A DNA stretch of 64,000 bases, from assembly GCA_002320035.1 (NCBI GenBank), contig DCJL01000017.1, positions 37,479 through 101,478 of the forward strand, in the 5' to 3' direction. Source of the stretch: Clostridiales bacterium UBA1701. Lineage in GTDB: Bacteria; Bacillota; Clostridia; Oscillospirales; Oscillospiraceae. Of this stretch, positions 52,236-60,978 are shown piece by piece. The stretch's first letter is position 1; the number at the start of each line of letters is the position of its first letter. Under the pieces are notes generated by a model. That model was not told where the DNA came from, searched no databases, and saw only the letters and a program-made list of their open reading frames with translations. The position numbers were made by a program, and so were the translations under genes.

Positions 52236-52760
52236 TTACTTGTCCTCAACGGGTGGAATGATTTCATAGTCATACCCCATATAGTAATTGCAGCGTACAC
52301 AGGTCTCCTTGGTACGACGCTCACCCACGGGATAAAGAACATAGTGGGCCAGGCGGAAATTCTCTGCGCACTTCTTGCAGAGCGTCAGAACCAGGTTCTT
52401 CCGTTGGTATCGGAGCATCCCAAGGCTGACGGCCAGGGGATATACGATACGTTTCATGTCTCGGCTGGAGAGCTCCCCGATATAAGAATGCAGCCGCTCT
52501 TTGCTCACCGTCCGCAGCTGCTCCAGAAGAACGATAGATGGTGCGTCAAGGCCGGTGTCTGTTCCGACAAAGTAATGGGTGGGAAGCGCGGGCTTGTTGT
52601 GGCGCTGGGTAGTGATGGCCGCGACAATGAGCGTCGGGCTGTAAAAGTTCCCGGCATTATTCTGGATAATCAGAGCAGGCCGGAGCCCCATTTGCTCGGA
52701 GCCAAGACCATCCCCAAAATCAGTACTATATATCTCACCACGCTTATAGATTTCGCTCAT
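52236..52760 (-). CDS. PemK/MazF-like protein with Cys-rich C-terminal extension
   Basis: 174 residues from ATG 52760 (GAGGAGG upstream). Residues 1-110 follow the PemK/MazF fold: MSEIYKRGEIYSTDFGDGLGSEQMGLRPALIIQNNAGNFYSPTLIVAAIT, with VLLEQLRTVSKERL. An unusual ~60-residue tail holds Cys pairs (CKKC and CVRC), a zinc-ribbon-like addition absent from ordinary MazF. No antitoxin gene precedes it; the excisionase-like gene follows after 2 nt. Possibly an orphan endoribonuclease or a regulatory derivative. Confidence 0.75.
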   Translation of the reverse strand: MSEIYKRGEIYSTDFGDGLGSEQMGLRPALIIQNNAGNFYSPTLIVAAITTQRHNKPALPTHYFVGTDTGLDAPSIVLLEQLRTVSKERLHSYIGELSSRDMKRIVYPLAVSLGMLRYQRKNLVLTLCKKCAENFRLAHYVLYPVGERRTKETCVRCNYYMGYDYEIIPPVEDK

Positions 52761-52778
52761 AGCTTGTATCCTCCTCAA

Positions 52779-53353
52779 AGGGAATTCGACGCAGTGCGCC
52801 TATGTAGACGTCGCGCCTCAGGATGAGAAAAGGATGCTTTGACATTCTCAAAATGATCTCGCCCTGCGGCGCGACTGTTTTGTTCAAACAAGCCTATTTG
52901 CCCTCGACACCCCGGCCTGCTAATGGGAAATCACCAAGCGGCGGGTAGTTCATCCGCTCCACGGGTCTTTGCCCCTGGCAGGATCTCTGCCGGCTGCCCT
53001 CATTGCCTGCGACGGTTTGATCACGCTCGGACTGTGACTGGACAAGAGTATCGTTGGCCCCATTGCCTGTCATGGCCACGGCGGGAACCACCCGGCGCTT
53101 GCAGTCGGCTGTGATCGCTCCCTGTCAGATGAGCAGGCCGAAAAACATGTTTAAGTGCCTTTCCGCAACCTCCATCCGCACAGATCCTCGCGCAGCCGCT
53201 GGACTGGCTTTTGCTCTCGCAACAGCAATGGGAATGTACTTGATGAATGTGTATTCGATTGTCGGGAAAGCCTGTCCATAGAGGAAACAGGGGAAAGGCG
53301 TTGAGGCCCTTCACCTGTTTCTCCACCCAAATGGGAAAAGTGTAGTCTGCAAA
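52779..53353. other. 575-nt stretch without an intact gene
   Basis: GC-rich compared with the rest of the mobile DNA. Short plus- and minus-strand frames show protein-like runs (for example RAAAGLAFALATAMGMYLMN on plus), but none has a ribosome binding site and an extended conserved domain I recognise. Probably degraded element DNA. Confidence 0.4.
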
Positions 53354-53858
53354 TTACATTTTTTCTTTCAGTTTTCGCAGGGCAATGTCAATGCTGAATT
53401 TGACCGCCCGCTTCGTGCAGCCTTCCATTTCTGCTATTTTTTCGTATGTATAGCCTCCGAAGTAATAAAGGATCAGGCGTTGGCGCTGTATAGCAGGCAA
53501 CTCTGCGATCAAGCCAAACAGATGTTCCAGTTCGATCCTCCGGGATACATCTTCCTCCACAGAAACGGGCCGCTCCAATACACGCTCTTTCAACGATTCT
53601 TCGGACAAAATGTTTTGCTCGTGGTGACGGTCAACCTTGTGCATATAAGAAATGTCATCCAGTTCAAACTGGTCAAAGGCCGCGAACAGGTCTTTGCCGA
53701 TTTCCAGCATATGCTCACTTCCTTCACTATCTTTTGAAGCGGATAAAATAGAGCGGTTCCGGTGTGCCGATTCCCACCGTGAACAGCTCATAGGGGTTAT
53801 CTTTATCTTTGCGCCGTTTTGGGCGCTTATCGAATATATTTGGATGCTGGCCATCCAT
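53354..53858 (-). pseudogene. Element-type sigma-70-like gene with frameshift
   Basis: The N-terminal part (MDGQHPNIFDKRPKRRKDKDNPYELFTVGIGTPEPLYFIRFK) and the C-terminal part (DSEGSEHMLEIGKDLFAAFDQFELDDISYMHKVD to LPAIQRQRLILYYFGGYTYEKIAEMEGC) form one typical conjugative-element sigma-like protein. They are in two frames joined at an AAAA run near 53740, where one extra A is present. Region 4 HTH is intact. Real mutation, or homopolymer sequencing error, cannot be told apart. Confidence 0.75.
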
Positions 53859-54139
53859 TTTGCTTACCTCCAATTTGAATTTCTTTGGAAAAATCTGATT
53901 GGAGGCGGCGACCGGCAGCCTATACCTACTGATGGAAGCGACTTTTTGGGAGTTAAAAGCAGAAAAAAGCCTGTGCACGTGAAAATGCGTACACAGGCTA
54001 CAGCTTTATAATTTCTGTTTTCAGGAAAAGAAATCTCTGGTTTGCGACTATTATATGCCGTCTCAGATATGACGGTTTTTTGACAGTTTACATTCTTTTT
54101 CTAAAGGCGCGAGCATGGCAGCCTCCTCTGCCACTGAAA

Positions 54140-54188
54140 TAAAAAAGAGCCGATGGACAATGTGATCAATCACATGTTCATCGGCTCT
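54140..54188 (-). terminator. Strong terminator after the KTR gene
   Basis: AGAGCCGATG / CATCGGCTCT (54146-54155 and 54179-54188) with an inner TGTGAT/ATCACA stem. On the minus strand the T-run TTTTTTATTTC follows. A second, weaker AGCCTGTG/CACAGGCT hairpin lies at about 53969-54000. Confidence 0.85.
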
Positions 54189-54192
54189 GCGT

Positions 54193-54387
54193 CTATGGGT
54201 CTGGCTCTTTGATGATTGTTATTAAAAAACGATTTAGATTAATAAGAGTTTCTTTTTTGCATTTGGGGCAGTATAAAGGGAAATGAATCATTTCCGTGTC
54301 GGATCGGACTTTATCTCTTGTTTTACTTCCACATACCGGACAAAGAATCCATTCTTCTTCAACGGAGGATGCACCTTTATTGTTCAT
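54193..54387 (-). CDS. Cysteine-rich KTR-domain protein
   Basis: 64 residues with CPVCGSKTRDKVRSDTEMIHFPLYCPKCKKETLINLN, two CxxC pairs and the KTR motif of the Cys_rich_KTR family, found on conjugative elements in Firmicutes. Ends IKEPDP. Zinc-binding; function unknown. Confidence 0.88.
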   Translation of the reverse strand: MNNKGASSVEEEWILCPVCGSKTRDKVRSDTEMIHFPLYCPKCKKETLINLNRFLITIIKEPDP

Positions 54388-54441
54388 TGTAGCATATTAC
54401 TCTTTTTGGGCAAAACAAGACAGGTTAATCTTGTCGTCGGC

Positions 54442-54528
54442 TTAGGCCTTCTTTTTGACGGCGAATGCGAGGGCTACGATGATCATTGCAGCGAATAGAC
54501 CGCACAGGGATTTCTTCTTTTTGCTCAT
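54442..54528 (-). CDS. 28-residue membrane peptide A
   Basis: ATG with AAAGGAGTG upstream at good spacing. MSKKKKSLCGLF then a hydrophobic stretch AAMIIVALAFAV and KKKA: a single membrane span between positive ends. Found between the KTR gene and peptide B. Could be a type I-toxin-like peptide, a small membrane regulator or a signalling peptide. No conservation evidence is available here. Confidence 0.5.
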   Translation of the reverse strand: MSKKKKSLCGLFAAMIIVALAFAVKKKA

Positions 54529-54599
54529 ATGCTCACTCCTTTCTCTTATAGCCGCACCGTACAGACTGGCAAATGGGTCGGTTGGTTATGACTTACGCG

Positions 54600-54686
54600 C
54601 TACTTTTTGTTCCTCCTGGAGTTCCATACTAAAAGGAAAACCAGAGCAGCGGATGCGACAGCAACCGAAAAGATTTGGCTAATCAT
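54600..54686 (-). CDS. 28-residue membrane peptide B
   Basis: ATG preceded by GAGGGTGAATT. MISQIFSVAVASAALVFLLVW followed by the basic tail NSRRNKK. One membrane span, positive-inside C-terminus. It lies 48 nt downstream of the metK stop and 71 nt upstream of peptide A, in the same direction, so probably on one transcript. Confidence 0.5.
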   Translation of the reverse strand: MISQIFSVAVASAALVFLLVWNSRRNKK

Positions 54687-54734
54687 AATTCACCCTCTTC
54701 AGCATCTGAAAGCAAGGCACCGGCAAACTGTGAT

Positions 54735-55889
54735 CTACCGAATCAGATCCCGCGCAATATCCGTGATTTCCCACGGCATTCCGATGGCGTTGCTTCCAAA
54801 GTGGCCATAGCAGGATACTTTGGAGAATTTCGGTTCCGTGAGTGCAAATTTCTGAATAATCGCGGCAGGTCTCGGATCGACATTGGCTTTCACCATGGCC
54901 TGAATTACTTCGTCGCTGACATGCGCAGTTCCGAACGTGTCGACCAGCATAGAGGTAGGCTCGGCTAGCCCGATGGCATAGCTGAGCTGAACCTCGCATC
55001 GTTCGGCCAGGTTTGCCGCGACGATATTTTTGGCAATATAACGCGCCAGATACGCACCGCTGCGATCCACTTTGGAGGCATCCTTGCCGGAGAAAGCGCC
55101 ACCGCCATGTCTCGCATAGCCGCCGTATGTATCTACGATGATCTTGCGGCCGGTCAAGCCGGAATCGGCAGCCGGACCGCCTTCTACAAAGCGTCCGGTT
55201 GGATTGATGAAAAACTCGGTTTGCGGGCTCATCATCGCGGTCGGAAGTGTCGGGAGAATCACATGCGAGAGCACCTGATCCCGGAGCTCACGAAGGGGAA
55301 TGTCCTCCGTGTGCTGGGCAGACACGACAACTGTGGCGATCCGCTTCGGCAGTCCGTCTTCGTATTCCACCGTCACCTGAGATTTTCCGTCCGGCAGCAG
55401 GAAAGGAAGCTCCCCACTCTTGCGCACGGATTCCAAACGCTTGACAAGAGAATGAGCCAACTCAACAGGAAGCGGCATCAGGCTTTCCGTCTGTTTGCAG
55501 GCATAGCCGAACATCATCCCTTGGTCTCCGGCACCGGCATTCAACATCTCATCTGCGTTCTTTCTTTTGATCCCGCGTGCAATATCGGGCGATTGTGTAT
55601 GCAGATCTACATTCACACGGCAGCTATCCGCATCGAAGCCTCGCCCGGGCTGTGTATAGCCTATTTCACGTATAACCTTTCGTGCAATCTCCTCATAGTT
55701 AAGCCTTGCATCCGTGGTAATCTCTCCGAAAATGTGAACCTGCTCCGTGGCCGCTGTAACCTCACAGGCGACGTGGGATTCCGGGTCTTGTCGTAAGATT
55801 TCATCGAGGATGCGGTCAGCGATCTGATCGCAGAGCTTATCAGGATGTCCTTGGGTAACGGATTCGGAAGTAAAATAGCTTTTTGCCAT
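54735..55889 (-). CDS. metK: S-adenosylmethionine synthetase
   Basis: 384 residues, full length: FTSESVTQGHPDKLCDQIADRILD, GAGDQGMMFGYA (the hexapeptide), VDTYGGYARHGGGAFSGKDASKVDRSGAYLARYIAKN, ending DIARDLIR. Makes SAM from Met and ATP. It is directly downstream of a radical SAM gene (45 nt), which would consume SAM. A free-standing metK in such a locus may be an extra copy; the rest of the genome is needed to tell. Confidence 0.96.
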   Translation of the reverse strand: MAKSYFTSESVTQGHPDKLCDQIADRILDEILRQDPESHVACEVTAATEQVHIFGEITTDARLNYEEIARKVIREIGYTQPGRGFDADSCRVNVDLHTQSPDIARGIKRKNADEMLNAGAGDQGMMFGYACKQTESLMPLPVELAHSLVKRLESVRKSGELPFLLPDGKSQVTVEYEDGLPKRIATVVVSAQHTEDIPLRELRDQVLSHVILPTLPTAMMSPQTEFFINPTGRFVEGGPAADSGLTGRKIIVDTYGGYARHGGGAFSGKDASKVDRSGAYLARYIAKNIVAANLAERCEVQLSYAIGLAEPTSMLVDTFGTAHVSDEVIQAMVKANVDPRPAAIIQKFALTEPKFSKVSCYGHFGSNAIGMPWEITDIARDLIR

Positions 55890-55934
55890 GGTGTCAGCTC
55901 CTCATAACGAATTTCATCCAGGAAGATGGTCTGT

Positions 55935-57305
55935 TCACTGCTCCTCGCCCGCATTTTCACGGGCCTTCTGCTCTTTTCGCGCTTCCCAGATTTCCTCTGC
56001 CTTGGGTGCCCAGCAGGCAGCGTAGCCGTCACACTTGGAACAAAGATGATCCGCAGTTTCGGGGGATTGCATATCGGTGGATTTGGCACCGGTTTTCTCT
56101 ACCATAGCGCGCAGCTTCATGGGATTCTCCAGCATGGGGCAGGGCTGCATCATATTTTCATTGAACGGCTGGCCGTCATGATAAGCCTGGAACAGCGGAG
56201 AGCGCATGGTTTCCAGCAGGGTCTTTTCCCGAATGTTGGAATCGGAGTAGTGGATGAATACACAGGGATCGACATCGCCGTTGGCGTTGATGTGCATATA
56301 GCGCCGTCCACCGGCGATGCAGCCGCCAACAAACTCGGCATCGTTCTGGAAATCCATCGCAAACAGGGGCTTTCTGCTGCGATAATCCCGGATGCGGCGG
56401 TAAACCGTTTCCCGCTGCTCCGGCGTAGGCAGCAGTTCGGGACTGGCGTCATTGCCGACCGGCATGTAGTGGAAGTACCAGATGAAATAGGCGCCCTTTT
56501 CAATCAGCATATCGTAATACTCTTCCGAGGTGATGGAATCCCAGTTTGCACTGGTGTAGCAGGAGGAGATTCCGTAAAGCAGTTTTCTTTTGCGGAGGCG
56601 ATCCATGGCCATGATGACGCGCTCATAGACGCCGGATCCGCGGCGGCTGTTCGTGGCCTCCCGGAACCCTTCCAGAGAGATGGCCGGTACAAAATTCCTG
56701 ACCCGTAGCATCTCATCGGCAAAGGCATCGTCGATCAGGGTGCCGTTGGTGAAGCAGAGGAAGACGCAGTCGCTGTGCTTTTCGCAGAGCTTGATAATAT
56801 CCTTCTTACGCACCAGCGGCTCGCCGCCCGTGTAGATGTACAGATATACACCCATTTCCTTGCCCTGGCGGATGATGTCGTCGATCTCGTCAAAGCTGAG
56901 ATTCAGCTTGTTGCCGTACTCGGCAGCCCAGCAGCCCACACAATGCAGGTTGCAGGCTGAGGTCGGGTCGAGGAGAATTGCCCAGGGGATGTTGCAATGA
57001 TACTGATTGCGCAGCTTCTCCTGCTTGTCCCATCCGACAAGATTGGCATTGATGAAAAAGTTAACAGCGATGGTAGTCAGCACGTCGGGATCAACCTCGT
57101 TGATCATGTGGCGAACATAGGGATAATAGGCATTCTCCGGATCGGTGAATGCGGCGCGCACGGCAGCTCTCTGGCTGGGAAACTCACCATTGGAAAACTT
57201 GTCGGCCCAGTCGATCAGCTTGATAAGATTGTTCTCAGGGTCCTTGTACAGGAACTGGAACGCTTTCTCCAGACCGAATTTCTTGATGGTTGTGGATGCG
57301 GACAT
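55935..57305 (-). CDS. Radical SAM protein with C-terminal Cys cluster
   Basis: 456 residues. The [4Fe-4S] motif CNLHCVGCW (CxxxCxxC) sits about residue 118-126, followed by YIYTGGEPLVRKKD and LCFTNGTLI. A SPASM/twitch-like C-terminal region holds further cysteines (GGCIAGG, DPCVF, CPML, CSKCDGYAACW). The ~110-residue N-terminal helical domain is characteristic of a clostridial subgroup. Substrate not recognisable; the neighbours are lipid genes, so a lipid or membrane substrate is a fair guess only. Confidence 0.88.
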   Translation of the reverse strand: MSASTTIKKFGLEKAFQFLYKDPENNLIKLIDWADKFSNGEFPSQRAAVRAAFTDPENAYYPYVRHMINEVDPDVLTTIAVNFFINANLVGWDKQEKLRNQYHCNIPWAILLDPTSACNLHCVGCWAAEYGNKLNLSFDEIDDIIRQGKEMGVYLYIYTGGEPLVRKKDIIKLCEKHSDCVFLCFTNGTLIDDAFADEMLRVRNFVPAISLEGFREATNSRRGSGVYERVIMAMDRLRKRKLLYGISSCYTSANWDSITSEEYYDMLIEKGAYFIWYFHYMPVGNDASPELLPTPEQRETVYRRIRDYRSRKPLFAMDFQNDAEFVGGCIAGGRRYMHINANGDVDPCVFIHYSDSNIREKTLLETMRSPLFQAYHDGQPFNENMMQPCPMLENPMKLRAMVEKTGAKSTDMQSPETADHLCSKCDGYAACWAPKAEEIWEARKEQKARENAGEEQ

Positions 57306-57326
57306 TTTGATTCCTCCTTTGATTCT

Positions 57327-57605
57327 TTACTGCTGAAGGAGCTTCTTCAGCTCTCTCGTTTCGGACTCTACGTCCATTTTCATTTGCCGCATGGTCGCCT
57401 GATGCTCTGCTTCGGCATGGAGCCGATCCTTGCGGATTTCCTTTTCCACATCCAGGATCTGAGCCTTTTCTTTGGAAACATTCTTGATTTCCCTGGCCTC
57501 GGCCTTTGCCTGCTTTTTCAGCTCATGCATGTTCTGTTGAACTTTCTTTTCTTCTTCCTTGAGATCCGCCTTGATGGCGCGTGCGGCTTTTTTGTTGTCT
57601 TTCAT
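57327..57605 (-). CDS. Small coiled-coil protein, 92 aa
   Basis: Highly charged and helical throughout (KAARAIKADLKEEEKKVQQNMHELKKQ ...), without hydrophobic span. AGGAGG precedes the ATG. It is 21 nt upstream of the radical SAM start and likely co-transcribed. No family recognised. Confidence 0.65.
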   Translation of the reverse strand: MKDNKKAARAIKADLKEEEKKVQQNMHELKKQAKAEAREIKNVSKEKAQILDVEKEIRKDRLHAEAEHQATMRQMKMDVESETRELKKLLQQ

Positions 57606-57669
57606 GGATTTGCCTCCTCTTCGTGTGTGCCTCTATTATAGTTTTGAGAATCTTTTATCTCCATGTACA

Positions 57670-57709
57670 CAAGGGCCTATTCTCTCAAATCTTGAGAAAA
57701 CAGGCCCTT
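57670..57709. terminator. Hairpin between the CmpB-like and coiled-coil genes
   Basis: AAGGGCCT / AGGCCCTT (57670-57677, 57702-57709) with inner TTCTC/GAGAA pairing. T-rich only on the plus strand, so for the minus-strand genes it may be a processing or partial-termination site. Confidence 0.5.
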
Positions 57710-57752
57710 TTATGTATTTTTTTAGCAAATGCGAGTTTTTATCTGATTTTCT

Positions 57753-58502
57753 CTACGCTGCCGGTTTATCCCGATGGTGACGGATTTTCTCGATTGCCTC
57801 ATGCGCTTCCTTCAAATGCTCGGTAATAGCCCGATCCGAGCGGATGGCGAAAAGAAAATGCACCTTTTGGGATGCGCGTTCCTGCGCATGGCGGATGTGC
57901 GCTTTCAGATTTTCGTACTTGACGATGACACCGTTTTCATCGGCAAATTTTTTCAGACGTGACACCCAATGAGCACAGGTAGCCATATCTACAATAAAGA
58001 CCCCGAAGAAAAAGCCGATAAAGAAAGAAAATGCCAGATTGTTTGCCAGCCACGACAGAGCGCCAAGAATATGTGGATGCAGCACAAAATAATACACGCC
58101 CCCGAGCACAGCCCAAAAGAAAGAAAACAGCGGACAAATGAGGCCGTCAATGTTACCCCACAGCTTGCTATAATCCCAAAGGCGCAACTTTGCGCCCTTC
58201 AGGAGCATGATTCCGGCAATGTACTCAATGAGTGTCATACTGACGGCCATTCCCAAAAAGAGCAAGGCCTTTCCCCATATGCTGTCTGCAATCCCGGACA
58301 AATCGCCAATGGATGCGAGAAGATATAAAATGCAGAGGCCAAACCCATACAGGGGAACATAGGGACCGATGCAGAACCCGGGGTTGATCCATTTGTGTTC
58401 CGGGTTCGCGCTTGAGAAAAACTTTCGGAAAACAAGCTCCAGGCACCACCCGGATACGGAGCCTATAAAGAACAGATCTGCCAAGGTCAACAATATGCTC
58501 AT
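57753..58502 (-). CDS. CmpB-like polytopic membrane protein
   Basis: 249 residues of the family annotated as putative ABC transporter permease (CmpB-type). SVSGWCLELVFRKFFSS opening, FCIGPYVPLYGFGLCILYLL, then about five further hydrophobic segments and a cytoplasmic helical tail rich in His and Arg. No ATPase partner is nearby, so the transporter label is only a family name. The start overlaps the VTT gene stop by 4 nt. Confidence 0.8.
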   Translation of the reverse strand: MSILLTLADLFFIGSVSGWCLELVFRKFFSSANPEHKWINPGFCIGPYVPLYGFGLCILYLLASIGDLSGIADSIWGKALLFLGMAVSMTLIEYIAGIMLLKGAKLRLWDYSKLWGNIDGLICPLFSFFWAVLGGVYYFVLHPHILGALSWLANNLAFSFFIGFFFGVFIVDMATCAHWVSRLKKFADENGVIVKYENLKAHIRHAQERASQKVHFLFAIRSDRAITEHLKEAHEAIEKIRHHRDKPAA

Positions 58503-59182
58503 TTTTTCACATCCTCTGAATGATTTCTCTTCTTTCGGAAAGCAACTGCGGTTCCGATCGAGGTTAAAATACAGATGAAAACATTAATGCCCAGGGCATA
58601 CCAAAAAACCGGCGAGGAAACATCTCCCGCGCTTGTCCCTATTATGGTATACGTCAACAAGAGAGGAAAAAGGCCTATGAGCGATCCAAAGAGATAGTTT
58701 GTAAAACGGCACTTGACCGCACCCAAATACAGTCCAACCGGCAGGAGCGGCAGCCCGATCATACGCATCACGATGCTTAAGGCAAATTCTCCTTTTTCAG
58801 ATATCTTTGCGATCATCTGGATCTTCGGATGCCTGTCCACGATCCAGGCTAAGACAGGCTCTCCCAGCGTGCGTCCGATGAAATAGGTCGGCGTTATCAT
58901 AATAGCCACTCCGATGAGGTTAATCATGACAGCAGCCGGGAGCGGGAACATGATTCCGTCTGCAGCATACAGGACGCCTGAATGCATCAGGAAGTCTACA
59001 CTCTTTAGCAGAAACAATCCGAGCATAGACAAAATGGCGAGTCCGGTGTTCTCCGGCTTATAATTCAGAATGCTATTTACGCTAAGGTTACCATTGCTTT
59101 TCAGGAAAACCAGAAGAACAGTTGACCAGGCAAACAGCAGGATCACGCCCCAGAGCCATTTCCATTTTGTTTTGATCTTCAT
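58499..59182 (-). CDS. VTT-domain (DedA/TVP38-like) membrane protein
   Basis: 227 residues. Membrane helices at the N-terminus, then the VTT core with the re-entrant glycine pattern TPTYFIGRTLGEPVLAWI and MRMIGLPLLPVGLYLGAVKCRFTNYLFGSLIGLFP. Bacterial relatives act in lipid or undecaprenyl-phosphate flipping. It shares the start/stop nucleotide at 59182 with the glucosyltransferase gene. Confidence 0.85.
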   Translation of the reverse strand: MKIKTKWKWLWGVILLFAWSTVLLVFLKSNGNLSVNSILNYKPENTGLAILSMLGLFLLKSVDFLMHSGVLYAADGIMFPLPAAVMINLIGVAIMITPTYFIGRTLGEPVLAWIVDRHPKIQMIAKISEKGEFALSIVMRMIGLPLLPVGLYLGAVKCRFTNYLFGSLIGLFPLLLTYTIIGTSAGDVSSPVFWYALGINVFICILTSIGTAVAFRKKRNHSEDVKK

Positions 59183-60978
59183 TACGATTCCCGATACTTA
59201 CTCATCGTTACGCGGAACAGATCCTTGGTGCTGGGCGGCGTATATGTGATGGCATTGGCACCTGCAAGAATGGTTTCTCGAATGCTCGCGTCATCCTTTC
59301 CTCCAGAAGCAATGATCGGAATGTCGGGATACTGGGTGCGGATCTTACGAACGATTTCCGGCGTATCTGCAGCGCCTGCCACATTGATGATGGATGCGCC
59401 GGCGTCCAGCCTGCGTGCAATATTGGTGTCCTCGCTGACTACCGTAATGACAACAGGAATATCCACCGCTGCCGCCACCGCGCGGAGATTGGGATTTGAG
59501 ATCGGCGCATTCAGAACGACTCCCATTGCCCCCTGCCCCTCAGCATCTTTTTCAAGACCAACTGTGCGAACGCCTTTTGTTGTGCCTCCGCCCACGCCGC
59601 AGAATACCGGGATATACGAGGCCTTGACGATTGCATCGCTGATGGCCTGTTGAGGCGTAAACGGGTATACGGCAAAAACAGCATCGGCATCACAGTTTCG
59701 AATAATGGCAAGGTCAGTCGTGAAGAGAAAAGATTTCAGCCTCCGTCCGTTTACGATGATCCCGCTCGCCTCATAGACTGCTTCAGGCATTTTTAAGATA
59801 CCATGACGGAGGCTGCTTTGAACAACCGGCGCAGCATTTCTGACGGGGATGTTCGTCGGTCGGGGCTGCGATGTGTCTTTCATTTGTGTATAGATGACCT
59901 CCCTGTCATTTTCCGCCGCGATAGAGTCCAGTGCGTTGCGGAGTTTATGGCGCATAGGCTCGTCCGAAAGGAGTCTGAGACAGGCCGCCGCCAATTCTTC
60001 CGGTGTCCCGCCCGAAAGGGCCGCGCCGGAATGCAGGAACAACTTGAGATTGTATTCTTCACAACCGGAAACGGTGTTCATAAGAACCATCGGCAGGCGC
60101 TTAACAGCCGCTTCAGTAATGCTGATTCCGCCGGGCTTGGTGAGAAGCACATCTGCGCTGTCCATCAACAACGGGATATTGTCTGTATAACCGAGCAAAT
60201 GAATATGCGGATGATTGGCATACTTTCCCTGAAGGTGCCGATACAAGAGACGGTTGCTGCCGCATACAACGGTGATTTCTGTTTTCGTGTCAATTTGGGC
60301 CTGAAGCGTCTCCATGATTTGTGGAATCGGGCCGCTTCCCATGCTCCCGCACATCAGCAAAAGATGCTTATGCGTTGGAGAAAGGGCAAGCATCTCTTTC
60401 GCTTCGCCTTTTTCAAGCACATGATAAAACGCATCGCAGACCGGAATCCCGGAGACAAAAACCTTCTCCGCACTGACTCCGCGCGCGATCCGTTCCTCCC
60501 GTATTTCGGCTGACGGCACAAAGTGACAGTCCATCCGATTGGCGTTGAAACCGGGCGTGTTTGTATAATCGGTCTCAACGATGGCGGTGCGAACACGCAG
60601 CCTGTATTTTTTCATCGTATCCGTGAGCATAATGGCAGCAAAGACATGCGTGCACAAAATGGCGTCGTAGCCGCCGTCAAGAATAAACTTTCCGAGGTCA
60701 TCCACGCCGAGGGAAAGCAGCTTTCTTACTTTCCCGTTTTCTTGAAAAAGGGCTTCAGCCTTTTCTGCTCGTTCATAGCCGGCACCGAAAAGCTCCGGAA
60801 TACGGCGGTAAACAAAATCGTGAGAATGAGATACGGCCTGCGAAATGGTATCGGAGATGAAGGACAGGCAATCCATAATCTCGCAGAAATCCCCATGGTG
60901 CTCAAAGCATTCGCACAGAGCGCGGGCCACTGAATTATGCCCCCCGCCGTTGTTGCTGCTGAGAATTAATACTCGCAT
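59182..60978 (-). CDS. Diacylglycerol glucosyltransferase fused to a TIM-barrel-like domain
   Basis: 598 residues from ATG 60978 (AAAGGAGAAATCAA upstream). Residues 1-360 are an MGDG-synthase/GT28 type glycosyltransferase: MRVLILSSNNGGGHNSVARAL and the acceptor/donor region VLLTKPGGISITEAAVKRLPMVLMNTVSGCEEYN. Residues ~390-598 are a separate domain with (beta-alpha)-type repeats: IPVVITVVSEDTNIARRLDAGASIINVAGAADTPEIV and IPIIASGGKDDASI, similar to phosphate-binding TIM-barrel proteins. It makes a membrane glycolipid; the joined barrel may handle a product or precursor. Usually these are separate genes. Confidence 0.8.
   Translation of the reverse strand: MRVLILSSNNGGGHNSVARALCECFEHHGDFCEIMDCLSFISDTISQAVSHSHDFVYRRIPELFGAGYERAEKAEALFQENGKVRKLLSLGVDDLGKFILDGGYDAILCTHVFAAIMLTDTMKKYRLRVRTAIVETDYTNTPGFNANRMDCHFVPSAEIREERIARGVSAEKVFVSGIPVCDAFYHVLEKGEAKEMLALSPTHKHLLLMCGSMGSGPIPQIMETLQAQIDTKTEITVVCGSNRLLYRHLQGKYANHPHIHLLGYTDNIPLLMDSADVLLTKPGGISITEAAVKRLPMVLMNTVSGCEEYNLKLFLHSGAALSGGTPEELAAACLRLLSDEPMRHKLRNALDSIAAENDREVIYTQMKDTSQPRPTNIPVRNAAPVVQSSLRHGILKMPEAVYEASGIIVNGRRLKSFLFTTDLAIIRNCDADAVFAVYPFTPQQAISDAIVKASYIPVFCGVGGGTTKGVRTVGLEKDAEGQGAMGVVLNAPISNPNLRAVAAAVDIPVVITVVSEDTNIARRLDAGASIINVAGAADTPEIVRKIRTQYPDIPIIASGGKDDASIRETILAGANAITYTPPSTKDLFRVTMSKYRES

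Larger units (their letters stand above)
50652..54387. mobile_element. Remains of the older integrative element (interrupted by the younger)
   Basis: Starts at the tRNA no. 2 CCA and holds, in order, a decayed integrase, excisionase, PemK/MazF-like gene, a degenerate 570-nt stretch, a frameshifted sigma-like gene and a KTR gene, all typical of clostridial integrative/conjugative elements. Its left end is 24223-24362. The right end is not identified; it may lie near 54 kb or beyond the window, making the lipid genes possible cargo. Confidence 0.5.

Noticed and set aside
53021..53326. 101-residue minus-strand ORF and overlapping plus-strand ORF in the 53-kb gap
   Set aside because: Neither has a ribosome binding site or recognisable domain, and the composition is inconsistent with an intact gene.
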